The notes beneath the pieces were generated by a model, which made no database searches, was not told where the DNA came from, and was given only the letters and a program-made list of their open reading frames with translations. Shown one piece after another: positions 20,390-30,115 of a stretch of 38,505 nt of DNA; position 1 is the first letter of the stretch; each line of letters opens with the position of its first letter. This DNA comes from Myxococcales bacterium (lineage in GTDB: Bacteria; Myxococcota_A; Polyangia; Polyangiales; Houyiibacteriaceae). Position numbers and translations under genes: made by a program. The stretch spans positions 1 to 38,505 of the forward strand of contig JAAYBZ010000213.1 in NCBI GenBank assembly GCA_012744445.1, given 5' to 3'.

Positions 20390-21025
20390 TCAGCGGCGGA
20401 TGAAGATCACGCCGTTGGAGACGCTGAGGTAACCCGAGTCGTCGTTGGCGGTGAGCTTGCCCTGGATGTCACCGCGGAGGAGGCCGGCGCCGCCCTCGCG
20501 CAGCGTGAAGCGGACGAAGGACTGCGGGTTGACCGACCAGCACGCGTCGGGATCTTGGCCGTCCCAGTCGCCCTCGGTGAAGAGCACGGCGAGGAAGGCC
20601 TCGTTGGACTGGTCGCTCCCGTAGTACTCGCCGGGGCGGAGATCGCGGAGACCGAGGAGCAGGTGCCCGAGCACGTCGTCGGACTCGTCGAGCGCGATGC
20701 CCTGGATCACCCAGAACCCGAGATCCTCGCGGTAGAGCGGCGCCGTGGGATCGGCGAAGACCACGTGGATCTCCTCGCCGGTCGCCTCCTTGTAGAACGC
20801 GAGCACGATGGCGCTGCCCTCGTCCCACTCGGAGACGCCTTGGCGGACGCGCGCGGCGATCGAGTCGAACTCGCTGCCGCTCGAGGCCTGCTCGGGGGTG
20901 GTGGAGCCGTGCTGCGTCGACGAGCCGCCGCACGCCGAGGCGAGCACGAGGCCGGCGATGGAGAGAAGGGTGAGGAGGCCGCGCGCGCGGAGCGCGGTCG
21001 CCCGGTGGGTCGTGGTTCGAGTCAT
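20390..21025 (-). CDS. Putative lipoprotein, paralog 2 of a tandem pair
   Basis: A 211-aa protein, the same length as its neighbour, starting at ATG 21025; upstream in-frame ATGs would hide the signal sequence. The signal RGLLTLLSIAGLVLASAC ends at a lipobox cysteine and is followed by GGSSTQHGSTTPEQ, nearly the same tether as paralog 1. Shared blocks are GSAIVLAFYKEATGE, FWVIQGIAL, VLGHLLLGLRDLRPGEY, GQDPDACWSVNP and the FIRR ending. The pair looks like a diverged tandem duplication. Function unknown. Confidence 0.8.
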   Translation of the reverse strand: MTRTTTHRATALRARGLLTLLSIAGLVLASACGGSSTQHGSTTPEQASSGSEFDSIAARVRQGVSEWDEGSAIVLAFYKEATGEEIHVVFADPTAPLYREDLGFWVIQGIALDESDDVLGHLLLGLRDLRPGEYYGSDQSNEAFLAVLFTEGDWDGQDPDACWSVNPQSFVRFTLREGGAGLLRGDIQGKLTANDDSGYLSVSNGVIFIRR

Positions 21026-21116
21026 GACGGTTTCCCTCGTGGAAGGCGCCGCGATTCCGTGAGAACGCGCGGAAGTCGCCGATGCTAGGCGCGCCCCGGG
21101 GCCCATGCAACGAGAA

Positions 21117-21145
21117 GGCGCCGCGAGACGAATGCACGCGGCGCC
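21117..21145 (-). terminator. Candidate intrinsic terminator for ileS
   Basis: A 9-bp perfect stem, GGCGCCGCG (21117-21125) with CGCGGCGCC (21137-21145), encloses an 11-nt loop. On the minus strand it is followed by TTCTCGTTGC, only moderately T-rich. It lies 24 nt past the ileS stop. Confidence 0.5.
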
Positions 21146-21168
21146 CTTCATCTCGACGGGACGAGCGA

Positions 21169-24100
21169 TCAACCGACGACGTCGATCGTGAAGGCGAAGC
21201 GCTCGCCCTCGACCTTCTCCTCGACCGCGCCTTCGCCGGGCGAGCCCGCCTCGAATCGAACGGCGAGCGACTCCTCGGCGATGTATGCGGCGTGCTCCGC
21301 GAGCGCCGCGCCGAGATCGCCGCTCGCCTCGTAGGTGATGGCGATGCGCGCGTCGAAGGGCAGGTCGCGCTCCTTGCGGGCGCGCTGGATGCGGCTCAGC
21401 GCCTCGCGCGCGAGACCGGCACGGACGAGCTCGGGCGTGAGGCGCGTGTCGAGCACGACGACGTGGCCGCCCTGGCTCGCCGCCGCGAAGTCCTCCTTGG
21501 CGGAGAGGCGCACCTCGATCTCCTCACCCGTGAGGGTGATCTCCTGGCCCTCGACCTGGATCGTGACCTGCCCTCGCTCCGACATCTCCGCGTAGAGCGC
21601 CGCGCCGTCGGCGTCCATGAGCGCCTTCTTGCAGGCCGGGACGAGCTTGCCGAGCTTGGGGCCGAGCGCGCGGAAGTTGGGGAGCAGCGTGAACTCGACG
21701 TAGCGGGAGGGATCGCTGGTGAAGCTCACCTTCTCGACGTTGAGCTCGTCGCGGATCTCGGCCACGAAGGGCGCGATGCGATCGCGCTCCGCGTCGCTCG
21801 CCACCACGATGACGGCCTCGGCGAGCGGCTGACGCACCTTGAGCTTCTGCTCGTTGCGCACGCGCTGGCCGAGCGTGACGGCTCGGCGCACCTCCTCGAC
21901 CGACTCGCGGAGGAGCTCGTCCGCGCGCGCGTCGTCGGGGCGCGGATAGTCGGCGAGGTGCACGGACTCGGGGGCCGCGGGATCCACCGAGCGCACGAGG
22001 TTCTGATAGAGCGATTCGGCGACGAAGGGCACGAAGGGCGCGACGAGCTTGGTGAGGTCGACGAGCACCTCGTAGAGCGTCGCGAACGCGGCGGCCTTGT
22101 CGGCGCTCTCCTCGTTCGACCAGAAGCGCCCGCGGCTGCGGCGCACGTACCAGTTGGAGAGCGCGTCGACGAAGGCCTCGATGTGCTTCACGGCCTGGTG
22201 GCTCTTGTAGACGTCGAGCTCGGCGCGGACCTTGCGGACCGTGTGATCGAGCTCGGCGAGGACGTAGCGATCGAGGGCCGGGCGCTCGCGCACGGGCACG
22301 CGGGGCGCGTTCGCGTCCCACTTCTCGATGTTCGCGTACGTGACGAAGAACGAGTAGACGTTCCAGATCTTGAGGAGGAATTCGCGGATGGCGTCGCTCG
22401 CCGCGCGATCGAAGAAGCGCGTGCTCTGGCCGGGGACCGTGCCGGTGTAGAGCGCCCAGCGCACGGCGTCCGCGCCGCTCGACTCCATGAGCTCGAGGGG
22501 ATCGGAGTAGTTCTTCTTGCTCTTGCTGAGCTTCTTGCCTTCCTCGTCGGTCATGAGACCGAGCACCACGCAGTTGCGGAACGGGTGCGGCATCTCGCGG
22601 TCGCCGAAGAGGAGGGTGCTGATCGTCATCAACGAGTAGAACCAGCCGCGCGTCTGATCGACGGCCTCGGTGATGAAGTCGGCCGGGAAGTTCTTCTCGA
22701 AGGCCTCCTGGTTCTGGTGCGGGTAGCCCCACTGCGCGAAGGGCATGCAGCCCGAGTCGAACCAGCAGTCGATGACCTCGGGCACGCGGCGGTAGACGCC
22801 GGGCTCGCCGGGCTTCTGGTAGGTGACCTCGTCGATCCACGGCTTGTGGACGCGGAGGTGCTCGGAGAGCGAGGGATCCTTGGCCTTGGCCTCGTCGAAG
22901 GCGGCGAAGGCGTTGGGGTTGCGATCGAGGAGCTCCTGCACCGAGCCGATGGCCTCCATCGCGCCCGTCACGTCGTTGACCCAGATGGGCAGCGGCGTGC
23001 CCCAGAAGCGCTCGCGCGAGAGGGCCCAGTCGACGTTGGCCTCGAGGAACTGGCCCATGCGCCCGGCCTTGATGTGCTCGGGCTCCCAGTGGATGGCGCG
23101 GTTGTTCTCCTTGACCTTCTCGATCTCGGCGGTGGTGCGGATGAACCAGCTCTTGCGCGCGTACTGGATGAGCGGGTCGGAGTCGCGCCGCCAGCAGAAG
23201 GGATAGTCGTGGCGGTAGACCTCTTCCTTGAGGAGGATGCCGCGGCGGCGGAGGTCGCGGATGATGTCGCGGTCGGCCTCCTTGCAGAAGCGACCGGCGA
23301 AGTCGGTGACGACCGGGGAGAACGTGCCGTCGGACTCGACGAGCTGGAGGAAGCCGAGCCCCTGCTCCTTGCACACGCGGAAGTCGTCCTCGCCGAAGGC
23401 CGGCGCGAGGTGGACGAGGCCGGTGCCGCTGTCGAGCGAGACGAAGTCGCCGGCGATGACGAGGTGGTGATCGCCGCCCTCGGGCTTGGCGTAGGAGAAC
23501 GGCGGCTCGTAGCGCATGCCCACGAGCTCGCGGCCCTTCACGGTGCGCACGATCTCGAACTCTTCGCCGAGCACCTTCTTGGCGAGCGCCGCGGCGACGA
23601 CGAGCGCCTCCCCGGAGGGGAGCTTGGCGAAGACGTAGTCGACGTCGGCCGCGACGGCGAGGGCGACGTTGGAGGGGAGGGTCCAGGGCGTCGTCGTCCA
23701 CGCGACGAAGCTGGTGTCCGCCTCCGAGACCGAGCGGAAGCGCACGAAGACGCTCGGGTCGTCGACCTCTTTGTAGCCCTGGCCGACCTCACCCGAGGAG
23801 AGCGCCGTGCCGCCCTGCGGCCACCACCAGACGATCTTGTAGCCCTGGTAGAGGAGCCCCTTCTCGTAGAGTTGCTTGAGCGCCCACCAGACGCTCTCGA
23901 CGTAGCTCTTGTGGAAGGTCACGTAGGCGTCGTCGAGGTCGACCCAGAAGCCGATGCGCCGGGTCATCTTCCGCCACTCGTCGATGTAGCGGAACACCGA
24001 GTCGATGCAGAGCTTGCTGAAGGCCTCGACGCCGTACTCCTCGATGGCGGCGCGGCCGCTGATGCCGAGGGCCTTCTCCACCTCGACCTCGACGGGCAGG

Positions 24101-24366
24101 CCGTGGGTGTCCCAGCCGGCGCGGCGCGGCACCGCGTAGCCGCACATGGTGCGGTAGCGGAGGAAGAGGTCCTTGATCACGCGCGTGAGCACGTGGCCCG
24201 GGTGCGGCATCCCGTTCGCCGTGGGCGGCCCCTCGAAGAAGACGAAGGGCGGCGCGTCCTCCCGTCCCCGGAGCGTCTTCTCGAAGATGGCCGCCTCGTC
24301 CCAATACGAGAGCCACTTCTGGTCGAGGGTGGGGAAGGAGACCTGCGGAGAAACGGGCTCGAACAT
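21169..24366 (-). CDS. ileS: Isoleucyl-tRNA synthetase
   Basis: A 1065-aa class I synthetase starting at ATG 24366. The HIGH motif is HPGH (residues 55-58) in [14 protein letters not shown], and the KMSKS motif is KLSKS (612-616). [14 protein letters not shown] and the CP1 editing region ([16 protein letters not shown]) are present. It resembles the longer, eukaryotic-like IleS2 group in having KLSKSKKNY and no C-terminal zinc knuckle. In the zinc-ribbon position where Thermus-type enzymes have CPRCGT, it reads WPQGGT (182-187), so that metal site is absent. The reading frame stays open about 1 kb upstream over the next gene; that part is a shadow. The MpaB-like gene ends 62 nt upstream on the same strand. 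Confidence 0.96.
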   Translation of the reverse strand: MFEPVSPQVSFPTLDQKWLSYWDEAAIFEKTLRGREDAPPFVFFEGPPTANGMPHPGHVLTRVIKDLFLRYRTMCGYAVPRRAGWDTHGLPVEVEVEKALGISGRAAIEEYGVEAFSKLCIDSVFRYIDEWRKMTRRIGFWVDLDDAYVTFHKSYVESVWWALKQLYEKGLLYQGYKIVWWWPQGGTALSSGEVGQGYKEVDDPSVFVRFRSVSEADTSFVAWTTTPWTLPSNVALAVAADVDYVFAKLPSGEALVVAAALAKKVLGEEFEIVRTVKGRELVGMRYEPPFSYAKPEGGDHHLVIAGDFVSLDSGTGLVHLAPAFGEDDFRVCKEQGLGFLQLVESDGTFSPVVTDFAGRFCKEADRDIIRDLRRRGILLKEEVYRHDYPFCWRRDSDPLIQYARKSWFIRTTAEIEKVKENNRAIHWEPEHIKAGRMGQFLEANVDWALSRERFWGTPLPIWVNDVTGAMEAIGSVQELLDRNPNAFAAFDEAKAKDPSLSEHLRVHKPWIDEVTYQKPGEPGVYRRVPEVIDCWFDSGCMPFAQWGYPHQNQEAFEKNFPADFITEAVDQTRGWFYSLMTISTLLFGDREMPHPFRNCVVLGLMTDEEGKKLSKSKKNYSDPLELMESSGADAVRWALYTGTVPGQSTRFFDRAASDAIREFLLKIWNVYSFFVTYANIEKWDANAPRVPVRERPALDRYVLAELDHTVRKVRAELDVYKSHQAVKHIEAFVDALSNWYVRRSRGRFWSNEESADKAAAFATLYEVLVDLTKLVAPFVPFVAESLYQNLVRSVDPAAPESVHLADYPRPDDARADELLRESVEEVRRAVTLGQRVRNEQKLKVRQPLAEAVIVVASDAERDRIAPFVAEIRDELNVEKVSFTSDPSRYVEFTLLPNFRALGPKLGKLVPACKKALMDADGAALYAEMSERGQVTIQVEGQEITLTGEEIEVRLSAKEDFAAASQGGHVVVLDTRLTPELVRAGLAREALSRIQRARKERDLPFDARIAITYEASGDLGAALAEHAAYIAEESLAVRFEAGSPGEGAVEEKVEGERFAFTIDVVG

Positions 24367-24428
24367 GGCGCGGGTTGTACCAAACGCGCGAAAAGGATCC
24401 ACCAAACGAAGCCCGCCGGCCCCGAGGC

Positions 24429-25757
24429 TCAGCTCGCGGCCCGGAGGGCGTGGTACTTCGCCGGGTCGCTCGTGTACTCCGCGTGCCCATAGCTCACGAG
24501 GAGCTCGTTGATCTCCTCGACGAGGCGCGCGTCGGCGAGCTCGTTCGCCACCGGGACCCGCTCGGCGAAGACGTGGGCGAGGACGCGGGGCACCGCGTAG
24601 AGCTGGAAGGCGGCGAACGCGGCGTAGTCGAGGGCGTTCGGGACGACGCCCATCTGCCGGGCCTTCCCGTCGGAGACGCGGAAGGTGTGCTTGAAGAAGA
24701 CCTTGGAGACGCTCCGCTCCACGCGATCGAAGAAGCGGCTCCGGAGCGAGTCGTCCGAGGGGAGGTAGGCGGCCATGGTCGAGCGGACGAGCTCGCCGTT
24801 GGTCGCGTCGTCGTAGCCGTCGCGGAGCGTGGCCGAGTACAGGAGGATCGCGTCGAGGATCGCCTCGGGCGTCTCGGGGAGGAGATCCGCGGGCACGCCG
24901 AGCAGGAAGCACTGGTGCCGGCAGTGCTCCACCACCGCCCGCTCGCGGCGCGTGAAGCCCCGGCCCTCGTTCATCACGCGCATCGCCGTGATGATGGAGG
25001 GCATGGTGCCCGCCGGCATCTGGTCCACCTGCGGGATGGGGATGCCGAAGGTGCGGTAGTCCCAGAGGTTCGGCCGCATCAAGAGGTTGGCGCGCACCAC
25101 CGAGTGCATCAGGCGCACCATCGCCGCCGCACGGAAGCCGCTGCCGAAGCGCGAGAGCGCGCCCGGGAGCGAGGCGGTGGTGAAGAAGCTGGCCGTCTCC
25201 TTCACGCGCTGCACCGACGAGCCCTTCATGAGCGCGCCGGTGAGCGCCATCGGGAGCCCCGTGTAGCGGTTCATGAAGGTGGCGATGAAGGCGCCGCGGA
25301 TGAAGAAGGGCGTGACCTTGGCCATCATCACGCGGCTCGCGCGCGCGCCCTCGGCGCTGAGCTTGGGGTCGAGCCAATCGGGCGTGCGCTCCATCGAGGC
25401 GATGAAGCGCTCGAGCTCGGGCGGCGCGTCCTTCACGGCGTCGATGCCGCGCTCGCAGGCGAGGACGAGCATGTCGATGAGCCCACGGACGCCATACTCG
25501 GGGTAGAGCGCGGCGTAGGCGTCGGCCTCGGCGTCCCCGAGCAGGGTGTAGGCGAGGGCGCGCTCCACCCCTTCGGCGTCGCGGAGGTACTCGGACCGCG
25601 GCTTCCTCGCGATGCTCGGCGCGAACATGCTCTTGACCGCCGGGTCCGCCGTGAAGCGCTCGGGCACGTGATCGAAGTCGATACCGCCGTACATCCGCGG
25701 GATCCGCGTCTTCTGCGCGTGGACCTTGGCTCTGAGCTCGGGAAGGGGCGTGGGCAT
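24429..25757 (-). CDS. MpaB-like oxygenase family protein (DUF2236)
   Basis: A 442-aa protein of the DUF2236/MpaB/latex-clearing-protein family. Typical blocks are [17 protein letters not shown], a KETASFF segment with R184 and T188, VRLMHSVVR with H218 (a candidate heme ligand by family analogy) and [13 protein letters not shown]. No cleavable signal is clear, so it is predicted cytoplasmic or membrane-associated. Characterised relatives are b-type heme oxygenases acting on polyisoprenoids or meroterpenoids; the substrate here is unknown. Start ATG 25757 has no clear Shine-Dalgarno. It may be co-transcribed with ileS. Confidence 0.85.
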   Translation of the reverse strand: MPTPLPELRAKVHAQKTRIPRMYGGIDFDHVPERFTADPAVKSMFAPSIARKPRSEYLRDAEGVERALAYTLLGDAEADAYAALYPEYGVRGLIDMLVLACERGIDAVKDAPPELERFIASMERTPDWLDPKLSAEGARASRVMMAKVTPFFIRGAFIATFMNRYTGLPMALTGALMKGSSVQRVKETASFFTTASLPGALSRFGSGFRAAAMVRLMHSVVRANLLMRPNLWDYRTFGIPIPQVDQMPAGTMPSIITAMRVMNEGRGFTRRERAVVEHCRHQCFLLGVPADLLPETPEAILDAILLYSATLRDGYDDATNGELVRSTMAAYLPSDDSLRSRFFDRVERSVSKVFFKHTFRVSDGKARQMGVVPNALDYAAFAAFQLYAVPRVLAHVFAERVPVANELADARLVEEINELLVSYGHAEYTSDPAKYHALRAAS

Positions 25758-25852
25758 CGGGGCGTCCTCGGCGAGGGAGTATCCACGATCTCCCTCCTCC
25801 CGTCGCCCCGCCGTTTTTCGAGGGGCTCGCCGTGGATCCGGGGGGCCGCTCT

Positions 25853-25862
25853 TGCTACACCC
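25853..25862 (+). promoter_or_regulatory. Possible extended -10 promoter giving a leaderless folD mRNA
   Basis: TGCTACACC ends at 25861-25862, seven bases before the folD ATG, and reads as an extended -10 (TG-n-TACACC). No -35 and no ribosome-binding site are visible before the ATG. If used, transcription would start at or within a base or two of the start codon. Confidence 0.3.
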
Positions 25863-25868
25863 GCGCCC

Positions 25869-26732
25869 ATGGCGGCAACCATCATCGACGGGAAGGCGCT
25901 CGCCCAGAAGGTGCGCGAGGAGGTCCGCGTGCGGGCCAAGGCCTTCGAGGAAGCTTTCGGCCGTAAACCCGGCCTCCACGTGATCCTCGTCGGGGACGAT
26001 CCGGCCTCCCAGGTCTACGTCCGCAACAAGGAGCGCGCGGCGGAGAAGGACGGCCTCGCCGGGCTCGTCCACCGCCTCCCGGCCGACACCTCGCAGGAGA
26101 CGCTCCTCGCCAAGGTCCGTGAGCTCAACGAGGACGACGCCATCGACGGCATCCTCGTCCAGCTCCCCCTGCCCAAGCACCTCGACGAGCTCGCGGTCGT
26201 CGACGCCATCGCGCCCGAGAAGGACGTCGACGGCCTCCACCCCGTCAACGCCGGTCTCCTCGTCGCCGGTCGCGACGGGCTCCGCCCCTGCACGCCCTCG
26301 GGCTGCATGCGCATCCTCGAAGAGGCCGGGGTCGACCCGAGCGGCAAGCGCGCCATCGTCGTCGGCCGCTCCATCCTCGTGGGCAAGCCCATCGCGCTGA
26401 TGCTCCTCGAGAAGAACGCCACCGTGACCATCGCGCACAGCCGCACGGCGGACCTCGAGGCGCGCGTGCGCGAGGCCGACATCGTCGTCGCGGCCGTGGG
26501 CAAGCCCGAGCTCGTCCGCGGGAGCTGGCTCAAGCCCGGCGCCGTGGTGATCGACGTGGGCATCAACCGCCTCGCCGACGGCTCGCTCGTGGGCGACGTC
26601 CACTACGGCGAGGCCGTGGAGGTCGCGTCCGTGATCACGCCCGTGCCGGGCGGGGTGGGCCCCATGACCATCGCCCACCTGCTCGAGAACACCGTGAAGG
26701 CGGCCGAGCTCCGCGCGCGCAAGGCGGGCTGA
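25869..26732 (+). CDS. folD: Methylenetetrahydrofolate dehydrogenase/cyclohydrolase
   Basis: A 287-aa bifunctional folate enzyme that interconverts 5,10-methylene- and 10-formyl-THF with NADP. It has catalytic K54 in [12 protein letters not shown], the [10 protein letters not shown] motif, DVDGLHPVN, the Rossmann segment [13 protein letters not shown] and the C-terminal signature PGGVGPMT. Length is typical. The reading frame is open far upstream over the opposite-strand gene, but ATG 25869 gives the family N-terminus (IIDGKALA). Confidence 0.97.
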   Translation: MAATIIDGKALAQKVREEVRVRAKAFEEAFGRKPGLHVILVGDDPASQVYVRNKERAAEKDGLAGLVHRLPADTSQETLLAKVRELNEDDAIDGILVQLPLPKHLDELAVVDAIAPEKDVDGLHPVNAGLLVAGRDGLRPCTPSGCMRILEEAGVDPSGKRAIVVGRSILVGKPIALMLLEKNATVTIAHSRTADLEARVREADIVVAAVGKPELVRGSWLKPGAVVIDVGINRLADGSLVGDVHYGEAVEVASVITPVPGGVGPMTIAHLLENTVKAAELRARKAG

Positions 26733-26751
26733 ACTCCGGGGGCGCCCCCTC

Positions 26752-27336
26752 TCAGGCCTCTTCGGGGGCCGACTGGTAGAAGGGGTTCTTGCCCTCGGAG
26801 TGGTTGGTCACGTCGACGATCCGCGCGATCTCGGGGAAGCGCTCGAAGATCTGCGCCTCGACGCCCTGGCGCATGGTCATCGCGGCCATGCCGCAACCCT
26901 GGCAGGCGCCGCCCATCTCGAGGTACGCCGCGTCGCCCTCGATGCGGTCGAGCCCGATGTAGCCGCCGTGCGCGGCGACCTTGGGGTTGATCTCGTCGTC
27001 GATGAATTTCTGGAGCGCCTGCTCCTTGGGGTCGTCGAAGTGCCGCTGCGTGTGCGGGTTCTCGAACTTGAACCCGCTCGGTGGCCCCTCGACGTAGTCG
27101 ATGGACGCGCCCTCGAGGTGGCGGCTGCTCTCGGCGTCGGCGACGAAGACGAGGCCGTTGATCTCCTGCCGCACGTCGCCGCTCTCGATCTCGTCCTCCT
27201 CGATGAAGTAGAGGTCGTAATCGAAGCGATACGGCGCGATCTTCCGCGCGACCACGCGGATGACGTTCCCGAGATCGCTCTCGTTCTGGATGATCTCGTG
27301 GATCTTCGACTGCGCGGTTTCCGTGACGGCGAGCAT
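26752..27336 (-). CDS. nfuA: NfuA-type Fe-S carrier (degenerate A-type domain + NifU domain)
   Basis: A 194-aa scaffold that carries 4Fe-4S clusters to target proteins. Residues 1-95 resemble an A-type (HesB/IscA) domain without its cysteines, as in NfuA. Residues about 105-185 form a NifU domain with the cluster-binding pair C145 and C148 (GGACQGCGM) and the NHSEGKNPFYQ ending. ATG 27336 is chosen because GGAGCT lies about 6 nt upstream and the domain starts there. It is convergent with folD, with only 19 nt between the stops. Confidence 0.9.
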   Translation of the reverse strand: MLAVTETAQSKIHEIIQNESDLGNVIRVVARKIAPYRFDYDLYFIEEDEIESGDVRQEINGLVFVADAESSRHLEGASIDYVEGPPSGFKFENPHTQRHFDDPKEQALQKFIDDEINPKVAAHGGYIGLDRIEGDAAYLEMGGACQGCGMAAMTMRQGVEAQIFERFPEIARIVDVTNHSEGKNPFYQSAPEEA

Positions 27337-27461
27337 GTCCAGCTCCTTCGGACCTGGCCTTATCGCAACTCCCCGCTCCGCGCCACGCTCCGAGGGGGTC
27401 CGCGGCGCGGCGGCCACGTGTCGGATGGAACACCATCCCTTCTCGCAGTAGGGAGCAGGCG

Positions 27462-29228
27462 ATGTCTTCGTTGCGTCGCCTCCTCGAGTACAGCCGCGAA
27501 TTCCGCGGCGGGTACGTGCGCGGCACCATTTATGCCGTCGTCAACAAGCTCTTCGACATCGCGCCGGAGATCCTCATCGGCGTGGCCGTCGACGTGGTGG
27601 TCCAGCGCGAGGAGAGCTTCCTCGCCGGCCTCGGGGTCGAAGATCTCTTCTCCCAGATCCTCCTGCTCGGGGTCCTCACGGTCCTCATCTGGGGCGGCGA
27701 GTCGATCTTCCAGTACCTCTACGGCGTCGAGTGGCGGAACCTCGCGCAGGCGCTCCAGCACAAGGCGAGGACGGACGTCTACGACCACGTGCAGCACCTC
27801 CGCATGGCCGAGCTCGGGCGCCGACGGCAGGGCGAGCTCCAGACCATCCTCACCGAGGACGTGAACCAGCTCGAGCGCTTCCTCAACGAGGGCCTCGTCT
27901 CCATCATCCACGTCATCACCTCGACGGTGCTCGTGAGCGCGGTCTTCTTCGCCGTCGCGCCGGACATCGCCGTCTTCGCGATGCTGCCGATCCCGATCAT
28001 CGTGCTCATCGCGCTCGCCTTCCAGCGCGGGCTCGCGGCGCGGTACGGCGAGGTCCGCGAGAGCGCGGGCAGGCTCGGGGCGCGGATGGCCTCCCAGCTC
28101 CACGGCATCCCCACCATCCAGTCGTACACCGCGCAGGACAAGGCGCTCCGCGCGCTCGAGGCCGACAGCCGCGACTACGAGGCCACCAACCGCAAGGCCA
28201 TCAAGCTCGCCTCGGCCTTCGTCCCCCTCATCCGCATGGCGGTCCTCTCGGGCTTCGTCGTCACGCTCGTCTACGGCGGCTTCCAGACGCTCGAGGGCGC
28301 GCTCGCGGTGGGGGCGTACAGCGTCCTCGTCTTCCTCACGCAGCGGCTCCTCTGGCCGTTCACGCGCCTCGGCGAGACGGTGGACCTCTACCAGCGGAGC
28401 ATGGCCTCGGCCGACCGCCTCCTCGACCTCCTCGACCTCGAGCGTGAGCACGAAGAGGAGGGCGAGGTGCCGCCCGCGTCGCGCTTCCGCGAGGACATCG
28501 TCTTCGACCGCGTCTCCTTCGCCTACGCGCCCGATCGCCCCGCGCTGCGGGACGTCTCGCTCGTGATCCCCGGCGGCAGCTTCGTGGGCCTCGTGGGCTC
28601 GACCGGCTCCGGCAAGAGCACGCTCGTGAAGATGTTGCTCCGCTTCTACGCGCCCGACGCGGGCGAGGTGAGGCTCGGCGGCACGCCCCTCGACGAGATC
28701 CGCGTCGACGCGCTCCGCCGCCACGTGGGCTGGGTGAGCCAGGACGCCTTCGTCTTCCACGGCACCATCCACGAGAACATCGCGCTCGGGAAGGACGGCG
28801 CCACGCGCGAAGAGGTCGTCGAGGCCGCCAAGGCCGCCGAGCTCCACGACTTCATCGAGTCGCTCCCGCTGGGCTACGACACCCTGGTGGGTGATTTCGG
28901 CGGGACGCTCTCGGGAGGCCAGCGCCAGCGCCTCTCCATCGCCCGTGCCATCCTCAAGGATCCCCCCATCCTCATCCTCGACGAGGCCACCTCGGCCGTC
29001 GACAACGACACCGAGGCCGCGATCCAGCGCTCGATCGCGCGCATCAGCGCCGGCCGCACCGTGATCGCCGTGGCGCATCGGCTCTCCACCGTGCGCAAGG
29101 CGCACTGCATCTTCGTCCTCGAAGGCGGCGAGGTGGTGGAGCGCGGCACGCACGACGAGCTCGTGCGCGCCGGCGGACGCTACGCGCGCCTCTGGGGCAT
29201 GCAGATCGGCGAATTCGCCGAGGGCTGA
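27462..29228 (+). CDS. ABC exporter half-transporter (MsbA/multidrug type)
   Basis: A 588-aa protein with an N-terminal six-helix exporter domain (about residues 15-325) fused to an ATPase. Walker A GSTGSGKST lies near 378-386, Q-loop WVSQDAFVFHGT near 425, signature LSGGQRQR near 483 and Walker B ILILDEATSA near 505, with the H-loop VAHRLSTVR. It would work as a homodimer, or as a heterodimer if a partner exists elsewhere. The substrate could be lipid, peptide or drug. A GGGAGC site precedes ATG 27462. It ends two bases before the parB stop on the other strand. Confidence 0.93.
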   Translation: MSSLRRLLEYSREFRGGYVRGTIYAVVNKLFDIAPEILIGVAVDVVVQREESFLAGLGVEDLFSQILLLGVLTVLIWGGESIFQYLYGVEWRNLAQALQHKARTDVYDHVQHLRMAELGRRRQGELQTILTEDVNQLERFLNEGLVSIIHVITSTVLVSAVFFAVAPDIAVFAMLPIPIIVLIALAFQRGLAARYGEVRESAGRLGARMASQLHGIPTIQSYTAQDKALRALEADSRDYEATNRKAIKLASAFVPLIRMAVLSGFVVTLVYGGFQTLEGALAVGAYSVLVFLTQRLLWPFTRLGETVDLYQRSMASADRLLDLLDLEREHEEEGEVPPASRFREDIVFDRVSFAYAPDRPALRDVSLVIPGGSFVGLVGSTGSGKSTLVKMLLRFYAPDAGEVRLGGTPLDEIRVDALRRHVGWVSQDAFVFHGTIHENIALGKDGATREEVVEAAKAAELHDFIESLPLGYDTLVGDFGGTLSGGQRQRLSIARAILKDPPILILDEATSAVDNDTEAAIQRSIARISAGRTVIAVAHRLSTVRKAHCIFVLEGGEVVERGTHDELVRAGGRYARLWGMQIGEFAEG

Positions 29229-29230
29229 GC

Positions 29231-30109
29231 TCAGCGCTCGAGGCGCGCGATGATGCGGTCGAGCTCGTCGAGATCGGACCAGGGGATCTCGAGCACGCCC
29301 TTGCCGCCGCCGCGCTCCTCGACGCGCACCTCGAAGCCGATGGCGAGGCTGAGGCGCCGCTCGAGGTCGAGCACGTTGGGGCTCTTCTTCTTGGGCTCGG
29401 CGGGCGCGCCCTTCTTCCCGCTCCCGCCTTCGTCGCGCGCACGTCGCTCGACCTCGCGGACCGTGAGCTTCTTCGCCACGGCCTCGCGCGCGAGCTTGAT
29501 CTGGAGCTCGGGTGATTTGGCCTGGAGCACCGCGCGGCCGTGCCCCTCGCTGAGCGCGCCGTCTTCGAGGAGGTCGAGCACGGCCTCGGGGAGCTCGAGG
29601 AGACGCATGGAGTTGGCCACGGCGGAGCGGCTCTTGCCGATCTTAACGGCGATGGCATCGGCCGAGAGCCCGAACTCGTCGCGGAGCCGCTTGAAGGCGC
29701 GCGCCGTCTCGATGGGGTTGAGGTCCTCGCGCTGGAGGTTCTCGACGAGCGCGGCCTCGAAGGCCGACTCGTCGCTGAGCTCGCGGACGAAGATGGGCAC
29801 CTCGAAGAGGCCCGCCTTCTGCGCGGCGCGCCAGCGGCGCTCGCCGGCGATGATCTCGTAGCCGCCGGCCGGGCGCTTGCGGACGAGGATGGGCTCGAGC
29901 ACGCCGTGGGCGCGGATGCTCTCGGCGAGCTCGTCGAGCGCCTCTTCGTCGAAGCGCTTGCGCGGCTGTACCTGGCTCCGATGGAGCTGCTCGATGCGCG
30001 CGACCGTGATCGGTCGCTCGGCCGAGGGGGCGGAGGAGGGGGGCGCCGGAGGCAGGAGACCGTCGAGACCGCGCCCGAGGCGGCGCTTTGAAGCCTGTTC
30101 CTTGCTCAT
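29231..30109 (-). CDS. parB: Chromosome partitioning protein ParB (Spo0J)
   Basis: A 292-aa CTP-dependent DNA clamp that loads at parS. The N-terminus has the ParA-stimulating LGRGLDGLL motif (11-19). The CTPase fold carries GERRWRA (89-95) and ENLQREDLNPIE (123-134). A helix-turn-helix lies around 147-170 (LSADAIAVKIGKSRSAVAN), then a Lys-rich linker and a C-terminal dimer domain from about 245. Start ATG 30109 follows the parA stop by six bases with AAGG upstream. I saw no consensus parS near it. Confidence 0.96.
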   Translation of the reverse strand: MSKEQASKRRLGRGLDGLLPPAPPSSAPSAERPITVARIEQLHRSQVQPRKRFDEEALDELAESIRAHGVLEPILVRKRPAGGYEIIAGERRWRAAQKAGLFEVPIFVRELSDESAFEAALVENLQREDLNPIETARAFKRLRDEFGLSADAIAVKIGKSRSAVANSMRLLELPEAVLDLLEDGALSEGHGRAVLQAKSPELQIKLAREAVAKKLTVREVERRARDEGGSGKKGAPAEPKKKSPNVLDLERRLSLAIGFEVRVEERGGGKGVLEIPWSDLDELDRIIARLER

Positions 30110-30115
30110 TTCGCC

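Noticed and set aside
21082-24492. Long plus-strand open frame of 1136 codons opposite ileS
   Set aside because: It is the antisense shadow of ileS caused by GC-biased codon use, with Glu/Val/Leu/Asp-rich low-complexity composition and no domain.
21169-25377. A single 1402-aa frame covering ileS and beyond
   Set aside because: The part upstream of 24366 is antisense-like, Arg/Pro-rich shadow of the MpaB-like gene in another frame; IleS starts at ATG 24366.
26738-26749. Terminator between folD and nfuA
   Set aside because: GGGGGCGCCCCC is a short palindrome with almost no loop and no T-tract.
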